The notes beneath the pieces were generated by a model. It was not told where the DNA came from. It worked only from the letters and a program-made list of their open reading frames with translations, and did no database searches. Below, piece after piece: positions 1-8,059 of a stretch of 36,581 bases of DNA. The first letter of the stretch is position 1. Each line of letters opens with the position of its first letter. The position numbers and the translations under genes were made by a program. The DNA comes from an uncultured Adlercreutzia sp. (lineage in GTDB: Bacteria > Actinomycetota > Coriobacteriia > Coriobacteriales > Eggerthellaceae), in NCBI RefSeq assembly GCF_958431955.1, contig NZ_CAUASN010000026.1, forward strand, positions 1-36,581, in the 5' to 3' direction.

Positions 1-1552
1 GCAAGCCGCAGCCCTGGAAGTTCACAGCGGAGTGGATCATGTCGTCGCGGTTGAAGATCATGTTGTAGAGCAGGCCCACCTGGCCGAAGCACTCATGGGC
101 ATGGTGCACCGGCCAGCCGCGCGGGTTGATGATGCAGGAGGCCACGGTGTCGTTCCACACGGCGTCGTCCCAGCGGTCGGTCCACACGAGCGGGCCGTAG
201 CCCACGTAGGCGAGCTCGGAGTCGTTCTGGGCGATCTTGGTCAGCAGCTCGGCCATGATGGAGGGGTCGTTGTTCTGGAACTTCGTCCAGTCGAAGGCGG
301 CGTACTCCTCGGCCGGCAGCACCCGCTCGAACACGCCGGCGGCGTAGCAGTGGGCGATGTCGCGGTAGATCTGGCCGTAGTTGCACCACAGGCCCAGGTC
401 GTCCATCACCGAGCCGGTCACCTGGTCCCACACGAGGGCGTCCTCGCTGGCGGCTTTCACCGGGGTCTTGTCGCCCAGGATGCCGATCATGTAGTTGGTG
501 AAGGGGAAGTTCGGCACGCAGGTGTTGCCGGTGATCTCGTAGCCGCCGTTGGCCGCGGAGGCGGGCACGCGCATGTCGGAGTAGCAGTGGATGGGGCAGC
601 TGTGGCAGCCGTCCATCTTGATGGTGTACTTCTCGGCCTCGGGGCCCTCGTCCTTGAAGGACTTCATGCAGCGGTAGCCCACGGTGTTGATCTCGCCGGG
701 CTTCGGCTCGCCGGTCTCGATGGGGCCGCCCTCGGCCAGGGCCCAGGTGAGGCCCTTCTGGGCTGTCCAGCGGCTGCCCTTGTCGAAGTACTCGGCCCAT
801 TCCTGCTGGGTGGAGGGAACGACATGGTTGTTGTTCGATCCTACGATCTCGCGCAGCATGTAGTCGGACAGGTCGGCCACGGCCTGCGGGTCGGCCACGT
901 AGATGGGCTGGGTGCCGCGCACCACGAGCGCCTTCAGCTTCTTCGAGCCGAGCACCGAGGCGGTGCCGGCGCCGGCGGAGTGGTTGCGGGAGTTGATGAT
1001 GCAGGCGTAGGGCAGCAGGTTCTCGCCGGCGGGCCCGATGGTGGCCACGCAGAAGTCGGTGCCCTCCTTGCGGCAGAGCGCCTCGGTGGTGGCGCGGGTG
1101 CCCATGCCCCACACCTTGTCGGCGGGCTTGATCTCCACATCGTCGTCGTCGATCTTCAGATACACCGGTTCGTCGGAGGCACCCTCGATGATGATGGCAT
1201 CGTAGCCGGCCTTCTTGATGGCGGCGCCGATCATGCCGCCGGTGTGGGCATCGACGACCTGATGGTCTTTGGTGTAGGTGGAAAGGGAGGCGATGGTGGT
1301 GCGGCCGGCCAGGGGCACGCCGGTGGCCGTCAGCGGGCCGACGGCGAAGACCACCTTGTTCTCCGGGGAGAGCGGGTCGGTGCCGGGGGCCACCTCGTCG
1401 TACATGATCTTGTTGGCGATGCCCATGCCTCCCAGATACTCTTTATAAGGGTCGGTCGGGGTCACCGAGACGGTTCCGTCGGTCAGGTTGACGCGGAGGA
1501 TCTTGCCGGTCCAGCCATAGGACTTGCCGGGATCCAGTTTTGAATCAGCCAT
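1..1552 (-). CDS. Aldehyde:ferredoxin oxidoreductase (AOR family), 3' end cut by window
   Basis: Tungsten (or molybdenum) pterin enzyme that oxidises aldehydes to carboxylic acids with ferredoxin as acceptor; cytoplasmic in known members. The first 517 residues are present; the family is usually about 600-640 residues, so roughly 100 are missing beyond position 1. The N-terminal domain has the family pattern MGIANKIMYDEV, then GRTTIASLS and GYDAIIIEGAS, which bind the tungstopterin. Around residue 313 is the Fe-S motif CHSCPIHC (Cx2Cx3C). The ATG at 1552-1550 has GGAG seven bases upstream. The gene is divergent from the Fe-S/molybdoenzyme operon and shares its 301-base control region. The substrate cannot be read from the sequence; family assignment is firm. 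Confidence 0.93.
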   Translation of the reverse strand, partial: MADSKLDPGKSYGWTGKILRVNLTDGTVSVTPTDPYKEYLGGMGIANKIMYDEVAPGTDPLSPENKVVFAVGPLTATGVPLAGRTTIASLSTYTKDHQVVDAHTGGMIGAAIKKAGYDAIIIEGASDEPVYLKIDDDDVEIKPADKVWGMGTRATTEALCRKEGTDFCVATIGPAGENLLPYACIINSRNHSAGAGTASVLGSKKLKALVVRGTQPIYVADPQAVADLSDYMLREIVGSNNNHVVPSTQQEWAEYFDKGSRWTAQKGLTWALAEGGPIETGEPKPGEINTVGYRCMKSFKDEGPEAEKYTIKMDGCHSCPIHCYSDMRVPASAANGGYEITGNTCVPNFPFTNYMIGILGDKTPVKAASEDALVWDQVTGSVMDDLGLWCNYGQIYRDIAHCYAAGVFERVLPAEEYAAFDWTKFQNNDPSIMAELLTKIAQNDSELAYVGYGPLVWTDRWDDAVWNDTVASCIINPRGWPVHHAHECFGQVGLLYNMIFNRDDMIHSAVNFQGCGL

Positions 1553-1627
1553 GATGAAGCTCCAAATCTCTTCGTGTACTCGTGTTGCGTGGTATCAGTC
1601 GGCGATCTGGAGTAATCGTCGCTGACC

Positions 1628-1671
1628 AGTATATATATGAGCGGGCAGGTTTCCTTCCCCTCAATGAGGGG
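1628..1671 (-). promoter_or_regulatory. AOR promoter with 15-base dyad CCCCTCAATGAGGGG
   Basis: A -10-like TATACT lies on the minus strand at 1633-1628. A perfect dyad (arms CCCCTCA and TGAGGGG, one central base) occupies 1657-1671, centred about 43 bases upstream of the start predicted from that -10. This replaces a recognisable -35 and is the usual position for a class II activator. The activator is not identified. Confidence 0.5.
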
Positions 1672-1740
1672 ATAGTTTTCAACGGAAGCGTGACGGCGCG
1701 GCGACGGGCGGTCAAGCGGAAGTCAAACATTCGGTAATCC

Positions 1741-1782
1741 CCCTCAAAGAGGGTACACAGACCCTTCATTCATGACTATGAT
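1741..1782 (+). promoter_or_regulatory. Promoter of the Fe-S/molybdoenzyme operon with related dyad
   Basis: CCCTC, AAA, GAGGG form a dyad at 1741-1753. A -10-like TATGAT follows at 1777-1782, placing the dyad centre about 42 bases before the predicted start at about 1789. The half-site is the same as in the divergent AOR promoter and no good -35 is seen, so one activator may switch on both units. The rest of the 1553-1853 gap holds nothing else I recognise. Confidence 0.5.
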
Positions 1783-1853
1783 GCCCTTCGTTGCGTGGCG
1801 TCGCGATCTTGAGTTCTCTCTGAGACAAGCATTAGTTACAAGGGGGAGTTCAA

Positions 1854-2597
1854 ATGTCAGACACCCAGAAAAACGAAACCGTGGCCACCGAGCAGCCTCC
1901 CGCTGCGGCCACCCCTGCTGCCGAGAGCGCCGGTGCCATGCCGGCCGATAAGAAGCAGCCCTTCTTCACCCGACGCACCGTGCTGGCCATGACCGGCTGC
2001 GGCGTTGCCGGCCTCGTGGTCGGCGGCGTGCTCGCCTCGTGGGGCGTGACGACCCAGTCCATCGCCTCCGGCCGCATCGAGCTGCGCACCACTCCTGCGA
2101 AAATGATCGTCACCGATCGCGCTCGCTGCTCCGGCTGCCAGCGCTGCGAGATGATGTGCACTCTGAAGAACGACGGCGCCGCCCAGCAGTCCATCGCCCG
2201 CGTTCGCGTGTGGGACAACTACAACTTCGGCTCCGGCGTGGACACCAACGACGGCATCTACGGCAACTGCCAGTTCACCGTGCAGTCCTGCAAGCAGTGC
2301 GCCGACCCGCAGTGCGCGAAGTACTGCCCGGTGCATGCCATCTCCGCCGACGAGGAGACCGGCGCGCGCGTGGTGGACGAGGAGGTGTGCATCGGCTGCG
2401 GCATGTGCTCGGCGGCTTGCCCGTGGGGCATGCCCCAGGTGAACAGCCAGACCGGTACCTCCACCAAGTGCATATCCTGCGGCCGCTGCGCCGAGCAGTG
2501 CCCCAACGGTGCCATCAAGTTCATCGATTGGGAGGACATCGCGCAGAAGGCCATCGACGAGGGCGTGGTTTCCACGACCACCATTGTGGAAGCGTAA
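1854..2597 (+). CDS. Tat-type 4Fe-4S protein, electron-transfer subunit
   Basis: 247-residue electron carrier. A Pro/Ala-rich N-terminus leads to a twin-arginine signal (RR at 40-41, TRRTVLAM) and a hydrophobic stretch, so export or membrane anchoring is expected. The mature part has four cysteine clusters of the HycB/NrfC ferredoxin type: CSGCQRCEMMC, CKQCADPQCAKYC, CIGCGMCSAAC and CISCGRCAEQC, enough for four [4Fe-4S] centres. The ATG at 1854 follows GGGGGAG. It is the first gene of the operon, 53 bases before the molybdopterin gene. That operon has a second ferredoxin subunit without a signal peptide, so the two probably hand electrons along between the NrfD quinone site and the catalytic subunit, or serve different partners. 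Confidence 0.88.
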   Translation: MSDTQKNETVATEQPPAAATPAAESAGAMPADKKQPFFTRRTVLAMTGCGVAGLVVGGVLASWGVTTQSIASGRIELRTTPAKMIVTDRARCSGCQRCEMMCTLKNDGAAQQSIARVRVWDNYNFGSGVDTNDGIYGNCQFTVQSCKQCADPQCAKYCPVHAISADEETGARVVDEEVCIGCGMCSAACPWGMPQVNSQTGTSTKCISCGRCAEQCPNGAIKFIDWEDIAQKAIDEGVVSTTTIVEA

Positions 2598-2650
2598 GAG
2601 CGCACCCGCTCCGCTTTCGTTTTATCGCCTTCGATTGAGAGGATAGAGCA

Positions 2651-4816
2651 ATGACTCAGCCAATAACCAGGCGGACCTTCGTGGCCGCCAGCGCTGCGGG
2701 AGCCGCCTTGGCGGCATCCGGCGCGGCGCTGACGGGTTGCGCGTCCAGCCCTGCGGTTGACAAGGCCTACGCGGCCGAAGCGGTCAACACGCAGTGCACC
2801 GCCTGTCCCAACCAGTGCGGCTATGCCGCCTACACCGTCGATGGCTCCATCGACAAAGTCGTGGGGAACGCGGTCGACCCCCACGCGGCGGGCACCCTGT
2901 GCGCCCGCGGCTACGGCATGGCGACGGCTGCCGCATCCGCCGATCGCATCGAGAACCCCCTGCGCCGCACCGACAGCGGCAGCTTCGAGGCCATCCCGTG
3001 GGACGAGGCTCTTGCCGAGATCGGTCAGAAGCTCGCCGAGATAAAGGCGGGCAAGGGCGGCGAGGCTCTGGCCGCCATCACCGACGGCACGTCCACGGCC
3101 GACCGGTACACGACCCGGCTCTTGAGCGCGCTCGGCAGCCCGAACGCTTACGTGAACGCCACGACCGCCTCGGCCTCGGTGGCCTCCGGCTTGGCCCAGG
3201 CCACCGGCTTCACATCCTACGAGGTGGATTACGCCCAGGCGAAGATGGTCGTCATCCTGGGCGCGAGCACCGTGGAGATCCCCGATCCCGGCACGGTGGC
3301 GGCCCTCGAGGCGGCCCGCGCCGCCGGCGCCCGCATCGTCATGGTGGACTCCCGCATGCCCGCCGCGGCGAGCTTGGCCAGCGAGTGGCTGCCCGTGCGC
3401 GCCGGCACCGATCTGGCGCTCGTGCTGGCCTTGGCCCGCTGCATCATCGAGCGCGGCGCCGATGCCGAGGCCTCGGGCTCGATGAGCGGCCTCGACGAGT
3501 GGAAGAGCGCCCTTGAGGAGTACACCCCCGCTTGGGCGGCCTCGGTGTGCGGCATCGGCGCCGATGTCATCGAGGGCCTGGCGGGAGACTTGGCCAAGGC
3601 GGCCCCGGCGGCTTGCATCGACCTGTCGTGGATGGCGCTGTTCGGCGGCTCCTACGGCAATACTGGCGAGCTGGCCCGCGCCGTGGCCCTGACCAACACG
3701 CTCCTCGGCTGCTGGAACGTTCCCGGCGGCGCCTACCTGGCGGCTCCGGTGGCGGCCTGGGATGCCGTCTCGACGGCGCCTTTGGCCGTGGAGGCCGTCG
3801 ATGTGACAGCCGAGAGCTATCCTTTGGCCGTGGGCGGCTCTCCCGCCTACGCGCTGCGGCTCGCCCACGAGGGCGCCATCGCGGGGTTGATCCTGGTGGA
3901 CGCCAACGTGGTCGCGGAATACCCCGACCCGGCCTACGTGAAGGAGGCCGTGGAGACGTGCCCCGTGTCGGTGGCCGTCACGCCCGAGATGACCGAGACG
4001 GCCCGCTGCTGCCGCTACGTGCTGCCCGAGAAGGTGTGGTCGGAAAGCGACCAGCTGCCTACGGTGACCGGCGCCGTCCATCCGGTGCTCAACCTGTCCT
4101 CGCAGGTGATCGAGCCGGTGGTGCCCGAGGCCCGCTCCGTGGCGGAGATCGCGAGCGGCCTGGCCCAGGCCGCCGACGTGGCCGATGCCTTCAACTTCGA
4201 CGTGGCCGCGGCGGCCGCCGAGATGTGCGAGGCGTGCGGCTGCACCTACGAGGGCGCCTCCGCGGTCGGCACCACCTCGCTTGAGCCCCTCGCGGCCGAG
4301 GCCATCGTGTGGCCCACGGCCTCCGGTACGGTGGAATGCGCGAGCGCCGCATGCGAGGCGGCCGGCTACACCGCCACCCCCACCTGGGTGGAGCCCACGG
4401 TGACCCCCGATGCCCTCGGCTACGGCTACTACCGTCTGACCACGGGCAACCAGGCCGTCCAGGCCGCCACCAAGACGGCCAACGCGGCGCCTTTGGCCGC
4501 CATCGCCGAGCAGTACGAGCTGGACTCCCTGTGGATGAACGCCCAGGCGGCCGCCGAGGCCGGCATTGTCGAGGGCGACAAGGTGATTATCGAGAACGAG
4601 TACGCCTCCGCCCCGGTGCGGGTGCACGTGACCGAGCTCATCGAGCCGGCGGCCGTGTACCTGGCGAGCCATTACGGCGTGGAGGATGACGAGCAAACTC
4701 AGGCCGACGGGCTGGGCGTGCGCCAGGCGCGTTTCGCCACCTTCGGGCTTGAGCCGGGCTATGGCGCACCGCTTCTGCAGGAGACCATGGTGACGGTCGG
4801 AAAGGCTGGTGCATGA
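2651..4816 (+). CDS. Tat lipoprotein molybdopterin oxidoreductase (DMSO reductase superfamily)
   Basis: 721-residue catalytic subunit of a CISM-type enzyme (catalytic, iron-sulfur and membrane subunits), most like the polysulfide/thiosulfate reductase group. The N-terminus has a Tat signal (RR at 7-8, TRRTF) and a lipobox LTGC with Cys30, so it should be an exported, lipid-anchored protein. The [4Fe-4S] motif is complete: C49, C52, C56 and C84 (Cx2Cx3Cx27C). Where relatives carry the Mo-ligating Cys, after the SPN motif, I read SPNAYVNATTAS, with Ala173 and Ser174; the ligand seems to be missing. The C-terminal molybdopterin dinucleotide domain (TTGNQAVQAA onward) is present. It overlaps the next gene as ATGA. 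The substrate is unknown. Confidence 0.9.
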   Translation: MTQPITRRTFVAASAAGAALAASGAALTGCASSPAVDKAYAAEAVNTQCTACPNQCGYAAYTVDGSIDKVVGNAVDPHAAGTLCARGYGMATAAASADRIENPLRRTDSGSFEAIPWDEALAEIGQKLAEIKAGKGGEALAAITDGTSTADRYTTRLLSALGSPNAYVNATTASASVASGLAQATGFTSYEVDYAQAKMVVILGASTVEIPDPGTVAALEAARAAGARIVMVDSRMPAAASLASEWLPVRAGTDLALVLALARCIIERGADAEASGSMSGLDEWKSALEEYTPAWAASVCGIGADVIEGLAGDLAKAAPAACIDLSWMALFGGSYGNTGELARAVALTNTLLGCWNVPGGAYLAAPVAAWDAVSTAPLAVEAVDVTAESYPLAVGGSPAYALRLAHEGAIAGLILVDANVVAEYPDPAYVKEAVETCPVSVAVTPEMTETARCCRYVLPEKVWSESDQLPTVTGAVHPVLNLSSQVIEPVVPEARSVAEIASGLAQAADVADAFNFDVAAAAAEMCEACGCTYEGASAVGTTSLEPLAAEAIVWPTASGTVECASAACEAAGYTATPTWVEPTVTPDALGYGYYRLTTGNQAVQAATKTANAAPLAAIAEQYELDSLWMNAQAAAEAGIVEGDKVIIENEYASAPVRVHVTELIEPAAVYLASHYGVEDDEQTQADGLGVRQARFATFGLEPGYGAPLLQETMVTVGKAGA

Positions 4817-5355
4817 TGACACGCTACGGAATGCTCATCGACACGACCAAGTGCGTCGGCTGCTACGCCTGCCGCACGGCGTGCCAGAGGCAGAACAACC
4901 TGGAGCCCGACGAGGACTTCATCCGCTACGAGCGGGCCGAGACGGGAACCTACCCGAACGTGCGCGTTGAGACGGTGCCGTTGCAGTGCATGCACTGCGA
5001 GGACGCGCCCTGCGCGAGCGTGTGCCCGACGGGCGCGGCCCATGTGGGCGCCGACGGCATCGTGTCGGTGGACCAGGGCCGCTGCATCGGCTGCTTGTAC
5101 TGCATGAGCGCCTGCCCCTACCAGGTGCGCGTGCGCAACTCCAAGACCGGGGCCGTGGACAAGTGCCGCTTCTGCGCGGTGCAGACGGAAAACGGCGGCG
5201 CCACCTGCACCTGCGTGGACGCCTGCCCGACCCATGCCCGCATCTTCGGCGACTTGGACGATCCCGATTCCGAGGTGGCCCGCGCCATCGTCGAGAAGCA
5301 CGCCAAGCCCATCGCCGGTGACCTGACCCGCGCCAAAGTCTATTACGTGAGGTGA
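4813..5355 (+). CDS. Four-cluster 4Fe-4S ferredoxin subunit (PsrB/DmsB type)
   Basis: 180-residue electron-transfer subunit of the neighbouring molybdoenzyme. Cysteine groups in order: CVGCYACRTAC, CMHCEDAPCASVC, CIGCLYCMSAC and a final CRFC with CTCVDAC, typical of proteins with four [4Fe-4S] clusters that link a molybdopterin subunit to an NrfD membrane subunit. No signal peptide; such subunits are usually exported in complex with the Tat-signal partner. The ATG at 4813 overlaps the upstream stop (ATGA) and has AAAGG seven bases before it; the next ATG at 4816 is possible and would drop one residue. Its stop overlaps the ribosome-binding site of the nrfD-like gene, so the last three genes are probably translationally coupled. 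Confidence 0.92.
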   Translation: MMTRYGMLIDTTKCVGCYACRTACQRQNNLEPDEDFIRYERAETGTYPNVRVETVPLQCMHCEDAPCASVCPTGAAHVGADGIVSVDQGRCIGCLYCMSACPYQVRVRNSKTGAVDKCRFCAVQTENGGATCTCVDACPTHARIFGDLDDPDSEVARAIVEKHAKPIAGDLTRAKVYYVR

Positions 5356-5360
5356 TTGAG

Positions 5361-6260
5361 ATGACCTACGAACCTATTTGGGGAGCCATCATCGCATGGT
5401 ATCTCTTCCTCGCCGGCTTGGGCGGCGGCGCCTTCGTGACGGCGGTGTTCATCCGATTCCGCCATCCCGACTGCACGCGCCTCATGCGCATCGGCCGCAT
5501 CATCGCCCCGGCGGTGGTTATCATCGGATTGTGCCTGCTCATGTTCGACGCGGCTGCTGGCTTTGCGCACCCCCTGCGCTTCGCGCTGCTGCTGACCAAC
5601 TTCGGGTCGGTCATGACCTGGGGCGTGGTGTTCTTGGCGGTGTTCGTGGTGGTGGCCCTCGTGGTGCTCGTGCTCGACCTTCTGAAGAAGGACGTGCCCG
5701 AGTGGCTCGACATCATCGGCATGGTCATGGGCCTGTGCGTGGCCGTCTACACCGGCTGCCTGCTCGGCGTGTGCCAGGGCTTCCCGCTGTGGAACACCGC
5801 TCTTCTGCCCATCCTGTTCCTCGTGTCGGCCGTCTCCACCGGCATGGCGGCCGTCCTTCTCGCCGGCGCGTTTGCCGCCCCGGCCGAGTTCAACGAGGTG
5901 GTGACGCTGAAGAAGTTCCACTTCTGGCTGCCGGTAGTGGAGCTGGTGCTCGTGGCCGCGCTCCTGTTCGTGACCTCGGCCAACCCGAGCCCGGCCGGCT
6001 GGGAGAGCGTGGCCGCCCTCGTCATGGGCAACTGGGCCGCCTGCTTCTGGCTGCTGTTCATCGTGATCGGCCTCGTGCTGCCCACGGTGCTGGAATGCTG
6101 GATGCTGTGGATCGCCAGCCACGAGCTGGAGTGCTCGCGCACCGGCCAGATGGTGAGCGCCCTGTCGGATGCGGGCGTGCTCATCGGCGGCTTCGTGCTG
6201 CGCCTCATGATCGTGTCGGCAGCGCTGCCCATCACCATCGTTCAGCCCTGGATGCTGTAG
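5361..6260 (+). CDS. nrfD: NrfD/PsrC-type membrane subunit
   Basis: 299-residue integral membrane protein that should exchange electrons between the menaquinone pool and the ferredoxin subunits. It opens with PIWGAIIAWYLFLAGLGGG, characteristic of the NrfD family, and contains about eight hydrophobic segments. A GTG at 5352 would add three residues, but the ATG at 5361 is preferred because AGGTGA lies five bases before it and would otherwise fall inside the gene. It is the last gene of the operon; a strong hairpin follows seven bases after the stop. No cytochrome gene is present, so the complex is presumably the three or four subunits encoded here. Confidence 0.9.
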   Translation: MTYEPIWGAIIAWYLFLAGLGGGAFVTAVFIRFRHPDCTRLMRIGRIIAPAVVIIGLCLLMFDAAAGFAHPLRFALLLTNFGSVMTWGVVFLAVFVVVALVVLVLDLLKKDVPEWLDIIGMVMGLCVAVYTGCLLGVCQGFPLWNTALLPILFLVSAVSTGMAAVLLAGAFAAPAEFNEVVTLKKFHFWLPVVELVLVAALLFVTSANPSPAGWESVAALVMGNWAACFWLLFIVIGLVLPTVLECWMLWIASHELECSRTGQMVSALSDAGVLIGGFVLRLMIVSAALPITIVQPWML

Positions 6261-6266
6261 AAGCCT

Positions 6267-6290
6267 CGGCCGGCGATCTCTCGCCGGCCG
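6267..6290. terminator. Hairpin after nrfD-like gene
   Basis: Perfect 10-base arms CGGCCGGCGA and TCGCCGGCCG with loop TCTC, just after the nrfD-like stop. No T-run follows, so it is a terminator-like hairpin, or a 3' stabilising one, between convergent genes. Confidence 0.5.
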
Positions 6291-6293
6291 TCC

Positions 6294-6411
6294 GGCCTCG
6301 GATGCAGGGCAGGGGCGCCGTGCTCAAACAGTCCTCGCTCGACGGAACAGCCCACGGGCTGTTCCGCTCGCTGCGGAACTCCGCGCGGACCCCTGCCCCG
6401 CATCCGGGGCC
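6294..6411 (-). repeat. Structured intergenic element, copy A
   Basis: About 118 bases, nested. The outer stem pairs 6294-6315 with 6390-6411 (22 positions, one G-T wobble, one A-C mismatch). The inner hairpin pairs 6344-6353 with 6356-6365 (perfect, 10 bp). Between the stems are GCTCAAACAGTCCTCGCT (6322-6339) and TCGCTGCGGAACTC (6368-6381). Those two segments recur almost unchanged at 33100-33117 and 33147-33160, while all stem sequences differ. On the minus strand the element starts three bases after the stop of the VanY-type gene, so it would be part of that transcript's 3' end. It may be a structured RNA, a terminator or processing signal, or a mobile palindromic element; I do not recognise it as a named family. 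Confidence 0.75.
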
Positions 6412-6414
6412 TGC

Positions 6415-7230
6415 TTATGCGATGGTGTAAGTTTCAGCGAGCCATTCTTCGAAGCAGAGGCCGCTGGCGGCGATGTCGCCGGCGGCCTCTTTGCCGACGT
6501 AGCGGTAGTGCCAGGGCTCGTAGCCGATGCCCGTGACGTCGCTCTTGTCGGTGGGGTAGCGCAGGATGAAGCCGTATTCGGCGCAGTGCTCGATGAGCCA
6601 CTTCTGGGTGGCGGTGTTCTCCTGATCCTCGTCGAGCTCCTGGTAGCCGGCGTCGGCCAGGTCCACGGCCAGGGCGGCCTCGTGCTCGCTCGTACCGGGG
6701 CGCGCCACCCAGAAGGAGGCCGCCTCTTCGGCCTCGGCGCCCTCCAGGCCCTCCTCTCGCTCGGCGCGGCGCACGCGGGCCTCGAAGAGCTTCCGCTGGT
6801 AGCTGGCGGTGCGAAAGGCCGAGCACACCACGGGACGCACGCCAGCCGCATCGGCTGCGGCGACGAGGGCGGAAAGGTCGTCCAGCGCCCGGACGTCGAT
6901 GGTCTGGCCGCCGGTACCCGGGATCTCGGCGCGCTCCGGCGCCTCGAACCCGTCGGGGAGGGGGTGGCTGGCGTTCACGAGCCGCAGGTTCCAGGGCAGC
7001 TCGTCGACGCTCATCGGAGCCGGGGGCGCGTCTTCGCCGGGATCGTCCGCGGCCTCGGGGGCGGCGAGGGCCTCGTCGCCATCGGTTATGAGGCCTGGGA
7101 GGGAGGCGCCCCCGTCGTGGGGAGAGCCGTGGGCCGCGATGTCGGTGCCGGCCACGAGCACGACGGCGGCCGCGCCGCCGGCCAGGGCGGCGAACTCGCG
7201 GCGCGTGAGGCATCGGGGGATCTTCCCCAT
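6415..7230 (-). CDS. Tat-exported D-alanyl-D-alanine carboxypeptidase, VanY family
   Basis: 271 residues. The N-terminus carries a Tat signal (LTRREFAALAGG followed by a hydrophobic run), then an acidic Pro/Ala-rich linker to about residue 90, then a VanY (M15B) peptidase domain. Zinc-site motifs are GTSEHEAALAVDLAD (His and Asp ligands) and EPWHYRYV (second His), with the conserved VCSAFRTASYQ stretch before them. These enzymes trim D-Ala from peptidoglycan precursors or cross-bridges outside the membrane. The ATG at 7230 has AGGAGGT six bases upstream. A -10-like TATGAT lies on the minus strand at 7274-7269. No vancomycin-resistance genes are nearby, so a general cell-wall role is more likely than resistance. 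Confidence 0.9.
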   Translation of the reverse strand: MGKIPRCLTRREFAALAGGAAAVVLVAGTDIAAHGSPHDGGASLPGLITDGDEALAAPEAADDPGEDAPPAPMSVDELPWNLRLVNASHPLPDGFEAPERAEIPGTGGQTIDVRALDDLSALVAAADAAGVRPVVCSAFRTASYQRKLFEARVRRAEREEGLEGAEAEEAASFWVARPGTSEHEAALAVDLADAGYQELDEDQENTATQKWLIEHCAEYGFILRYPTDKSDVTGIGYEPWHYRYVGKEAAGDIAASGLCFEEWLAETYTIA

Positions 7231-7411
7231 GGCGACCTCCTTTCCCGTTCCGTCCGTTCGATGGGGCCATCATAGCGCGGAACGCGGCCGCTGGCGCCCG
7301 TCAACCGAGGGAAAGACGCAAGCCTTACGGGAATGTAAGCACCGTGCAACAGCGCGGCCGGCCTGGGCGTCTGCCCGCCCCTCGTCGACCGGGGGCCTTC
7401 TCGGCGCAGGG

Positions 7412-7930
7412 CTACCGCACGCGCTCGCGCAGAAGCTCCAGGCCCTCCTTGCCGGTGATGTGCTCCACGTCGATGGCGATGACGCAGGTGCGGTGCAGGG
7501 TGCTCGCGATCTCCTTGTCCACGAGGTTGTCGAGACCGGGAGCGTACTTCTCGCCGAGGGCCACGAGGCCGAGGCACTTCTCGTCCTCGTCCTCCACCAG
7601 CCGGGCCGTGCCGAAGGCCATGACGGAGCGGAAGCGGTCGGTGAGTTTCTCGGGCACCGGCTCGCTTTGGTCCACCACGGTCAGGCACACGCGCGAATTC
7701 TCGGCCAGGGCGTCCAGCTTGTGGCCGACCATGGCGCAGTGGGCGTAGATAAAGCCGCCGGACGGCTCGCCCTCTTCCGCGGGGCGCAGGTACGCAAAGC
7801 TTAGGGGCACGGCGTAGGGCACGCCGTCGGTGCCGCTCGTTCCCAGCACGCCGAAGGAGGCCGTCTCCAGGATGGCGATGCACTCCTCGGCGGGCAGCAG
7901 CTGCTTTGAGCGGCGCATCTTCGGAATCAT
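7412..7930 (-). CDS. Pyridoxamine 5'-phosphate oxidase-fold flavoprotein (NimA-like)
   Basis: 172-residue protein of the split-barrel FMN-binding fold. Visible family features: ILETASFGVLGTSG near the start (the strand that packs on the flavin), GVPYAVPLSFAY, FIYAHCAMVGHKLDAL and the later FRSVMAFGTARLV. This pattern is closest to the NimA/HugZ-like group, some members of which reduce nitroimidazoles or bind haem or F420. The ATG at 7930 is preceded by GAGGAG with five bases of spacing. It does not look like PdxH, although PLP biosynthesis genes lie 1 kb away. The 181 bases between it and the VanY-type gene hold that gene's probable promoter and nothing else clear. Confidence 0.8.
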   Translation of the reverse strand: MIPKMRRSKQLLPAEECIAILETASFGVLGTSGTDGVPYAVPLSFAYLRPAEEGEPSGGFIYAHCAMVGHKLDALAENSRVCLTVVDQSEPVPEKLTDRFRSVMAFGTARLVEDEDEKCLGLVALGEKYAPGLDNLVDKEIASTLHRTCVIAIDVEHITGKEGLELLRERVR

Positions 7931-8046
7931 GGGTTCTCCTCTCGCTCAACCATAGTGGGGACATAGTAGCACGTCGCAGCGGGTTTGCGGGAGCCTCCTT
8001 CATCGATTGCGAGCCACCCCGGCGCGGGCATGCGCGGCGGGGCGGG

Positions 8047-8059
8047 TATAATGGGCCCC
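8047..8059 (+). promoter_or_regulatory. -10 box TATAAT directly before the vsr start: leaderless transcript
   Basis: A consensus TATAAT (8047-8052) is separated by seven bases (GGGCCCC) from the ATG at 8060, so transcription would start at or next to the A of the start codon. No Shine-Dalgarno sequence precedes that ATG. No convincing -35 is visible. Confidence 0.6.

Noticed and set aside
2258..4822. Long open frame on the minus strand (854 codons) opposite the molybdoenzyme
   Set aside because: High-GC DNA gives long spurious frames. The plus-strand frame has Tat, Fe-S and cofactor motifs and good ribosome sites; the minus frame is Gly/His/Arg-rich without a recognisable domain.
6415..7230. 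Vancomycin-resistance carboxypeptidase
   Set aside because: No vanHAX or vanRS genes are near; VanY-domain proteins are common cell-wall enzymes.
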